Assembly (NCBI GenBank): GCA_951804985.1
Contig: OX638130.1
Span: forward strand, 114,527,593-114,591,592
Reading direction: 5' to 3'
Length of the DNA: 64,000 nucleotides
Origin: Dryomyza anilis
Lineage: Eukaryota > Arthropoda > Insecta > Diptera > Dryomyzidae
The notes below the pieces were generated by a model. It worked only from the letters and a program-made list of their open reading frames with translations. It was not told where the DNA came from and searched no databases. Every line of letters begins with the position of its first letter. Position 1 is the stretch's first letter. Made by a program: the position numbers and the translations under genes. Below, in pieces: positions 61,892 to 64,000 of the stretch.

Positions 61892-62349
61892 TGGGCCATT
61901 CCACACCAAATCGACCAGCGGTTGGAACTCACCTTCTTCGATTTTCGAAAATTATTTTTAAAAATATGATGCAATCAAAATACCATCTTGAAATTTTGCA
62001 TGAACATTAACAATAAATTGACGAAAATTTAGGATTTTTTTCAGAATTTTAAAAAGGGTCCTTTTTAAGGACCACAATTTTGAAGTGCAAGGATAATGAC
62101 CACGGGCCACATGTTACCGTTTGGAAATTACAACTTAATTTTTCTAAAAGCTTGTTCTATAAGCTTTAAAACGAGTCATTAACGGAGTTTCTAGCATTTC
62201 TAGTTCAAGAGATATTTAAATATGAACAACAGTACAAAAGTGATTTTTGGCACTTTTTTCCAACTTTGAGCATGTCTCGATACCCTTTATCAGTTGCCAG
62301 TAAAATCTCAAATTTGACTTTTTTGGTCGATTTGGTGTGGAATGGCCCT
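61892..62349 (+). mobile_element. GGGCCATTCCACACC MITE, complete (458 bp)
   Basis: Terminal inverted repeats of about 24 bp start with (T)GGGCCATTCCACACCAAAT and end with ATTTGGTGTGGAATGGCCC. TA lies on both sides. No ORF of interest. It is the only complete copy in the window. Confidence 0.85.
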
Positions 62350-62449
62350 TATCGAATACTTCGCCAAATTTTTTCCCTGGAATAATTGCAAAAATGAAAA
62401 TAATTTCAAATTCAAAACGAATATTAGTATAAGAATTTTATTGAAATAG

Positions 62450-62865
62450 TAGGCTCTTAAAGTCAGCATAAATAAGATAGTTTTATGACTCGCTCAGCAT
62501 TCAGACCTCTAAAATACTCTTAAATGTGATGCTTTTAGCCGTTTCATTTCAGACGGCTAATAAAGCATAAATGAGTCTGCTTTTATGTATCAAATTTTTA
62601 AGTGCTCCTAAAACATTCTAAATTATAACTTTTAGAATAGAACTTTTATGAGTTAATTTTTTGAGCGGTCAGGAACAATTTTAAATTTGATGTTTTAAGG
62701 AGTTTCATTTATGAGGGCTCCCAAAAAACTCCTAAATACGACTCTTTTATGAGTAATATTTTGAAGAGCACCCAAAACACTAAGATACTTTTATGGGTAT
62801 TCTATACTGAGGGCTCATAAAACACTCAAAAATTGTTCTCCTTTATGACTCCTATTTCAGAATTT
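62450..62865 (+). repeat. Degenerate repeats around TTTTATGAGT and CTCCTAAAACACTC
   Basis: Phrases such as CTTTTATGAGT, GGGCTCATAAAACACTC and AAACTCCTAAATACGACTC recur four to five times in both orientations. The unit is roughly 60-80 bp but irregular. This may be an old foldback repeat. Confidence 0.4.
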
Positions 62866-62869
62866 TTTA

Positions 62870-64000
62870 ATGGGCATATCTTTTGGTCTCTGATCTATAG
62901 TAAGAAATTTAAAAAATTCAAAAAAAAAAAAAATCGATTTTAGAATTATTAAAAATTTGGTTTTATTTTATATTACACAATTTATAAACGTGATTTTCTG
63001 GGTATTTGTATTTTTCTTGAAATGTGAAATTTGTTTATTATAAAATATAATTTAATTACATTAAAATATTAAATTAAGCGTAAAAATATATTTTAGAGAA
63101 ATATGTTTACATATCACTACAATTGTATTGCATTTGAAAATTCTAGCAATAAAAATTTTGAAATATTTGGCAAACCTAAGAATTTGGCAAACGACTGATC
63201 TACTATCTCGTTGTGTATATTGACAATGTCTATCCTATCTACCATTGCGAATACATGAACTTTCTGTCTAAATGTTTGGCTGACGACTATCTGTCGTCGT
63301 ATTGCATTGAGTGTATTTTTGGTAGAAAATTTGATTTATAAATAAATTTCGAACAGGGACTTGTGCAATAATAACTGGGTCAAAACATTTCCTTGTAATG
63401 TTGTTGAAATAATTATTAAAATGCCATAATCAAAATATTTCGAATGTAGTATTTTTATGCTTAATTATACAAAAATATTCTATATTATTTATTATAAACA
63501 AATAAAATAATATTTAAACATTACAAAATATTCCCGTCGTACAATCTGAAAAATATAATTTTGGTCTGACTTTGAAATTATGAAAATATTATTGGTTACA
63601 GTCATAGAAGTAAATTTTGGAATAAAAACCTATTCAAGCTGTTTATTAGCAAATGTTATAATTCACAGCATTATTTTTTATTTTGTTTTCTAAAAGGAAG
63701 ACAATGGAAAACCAATGAGAGTAGACATTCCTTAAAACCTACTTTCACCAAGCCAGCACAGTGGTCTAGAAATGTTTTACATCATCAAAAAAAATCTATA
63801 TCTATTCTCTGTTCGATTTCGGGACCTTTTTTGTAAGTAGAATATTCTGCTCGAAAGTGAAAAGGATGGAGAATTTACCAGAAAGAGAAAAATCAGAGGA
63901 CAACTACTTTTAAACTATCACAGATATAACTAAAAAAAATATATTCAAAATTTAATGTCTTTTAAATTTAAATGTTGTTTAAAAAAATATATAATTCAAT
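62870..64000. other. AT-rich non-coding right end
   Basis: No exon, repeat with clear ends or RNA gene was seen in the last kilobase. Confidence 0.4.

Overview
The window looks like nuclear DNA of a higher dipteran fly. It is strongly AT-rich and gene-poor, its genes have introns with GT/AG borders, and it is full of short non-autonomous transposons, a tRNA-derived SINE and microsatellite-bearing mini-me-type elements. The family or genus cannot be fixed from the sequence. Nothing prokaryotic, viral or CRISPR-like was seen, and no autonomous transposon is intact.

Three protein-coding loci are supported. (1) Sap30, plus strand, three coding exons between 42161 and 47596, encodes a 171-residue Sin3/HDAC corepressor subunit. 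(2) Rrp45 (EXOSC9 homologue), minus strand, six coding exons between 54049 and 52140, encodes a 445-residue RNA exosome subunit. These two genes converge and are separated by about 4.5 kb. (3) A 25-codon first coding exon of an unidentified minus-strand gene lies at 37068-36994; the rest of that gene was not found to its left. A possible promoter and 5' leader near 60.8-61.1 kb and a possible exon near 5.77-5.91 kb are weak candidates. The two recognised genes act in separate nuclear processes, histone deacetylation and 3'-5' RNA processing, and nothing suggests that they work together.

Layout: 0-9.9 kb is non-coding, with a T-rich strand-asymmetric tract (1.7-2.7 kb), two TATCGTCGTT MITEs and a possible exon. 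9.9-16.2 kb holds a hAT-like element, two near-identical mini-me elements, a broken non-LTR retrotransposon tail and a SINE. 18.9-26.3 kb is tandem-repeat country: a 19-bp satellite of about 3 kb with higher-order structure, a smaller inverted block of the same monomer, and a 15-bp array. 27.9-36 kb holds foldback elements and other MITEs. 37-42 kb holds the orphan exon, a T-rich hAT-like element, an element with a clear 8-bp target duplication and a 24-bp perfect palindrome. 42-54 kb holds the two genes, with transposon insertions in their introns. 54.5-64 kb holds a third satellite block, several MITEs and a tandem duplication of more than 1 kb (57.2-60.4 kb). The two halves of that duplication differ by three transposon insertions and therefore give empty-site and filled-site pairs.

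The most informative content is the transposon biology: several otherwise different MITE families share TATCGTC termini and TA targets, and the tandem duplication records insertions directly. No new defence or metabolic system is visible.
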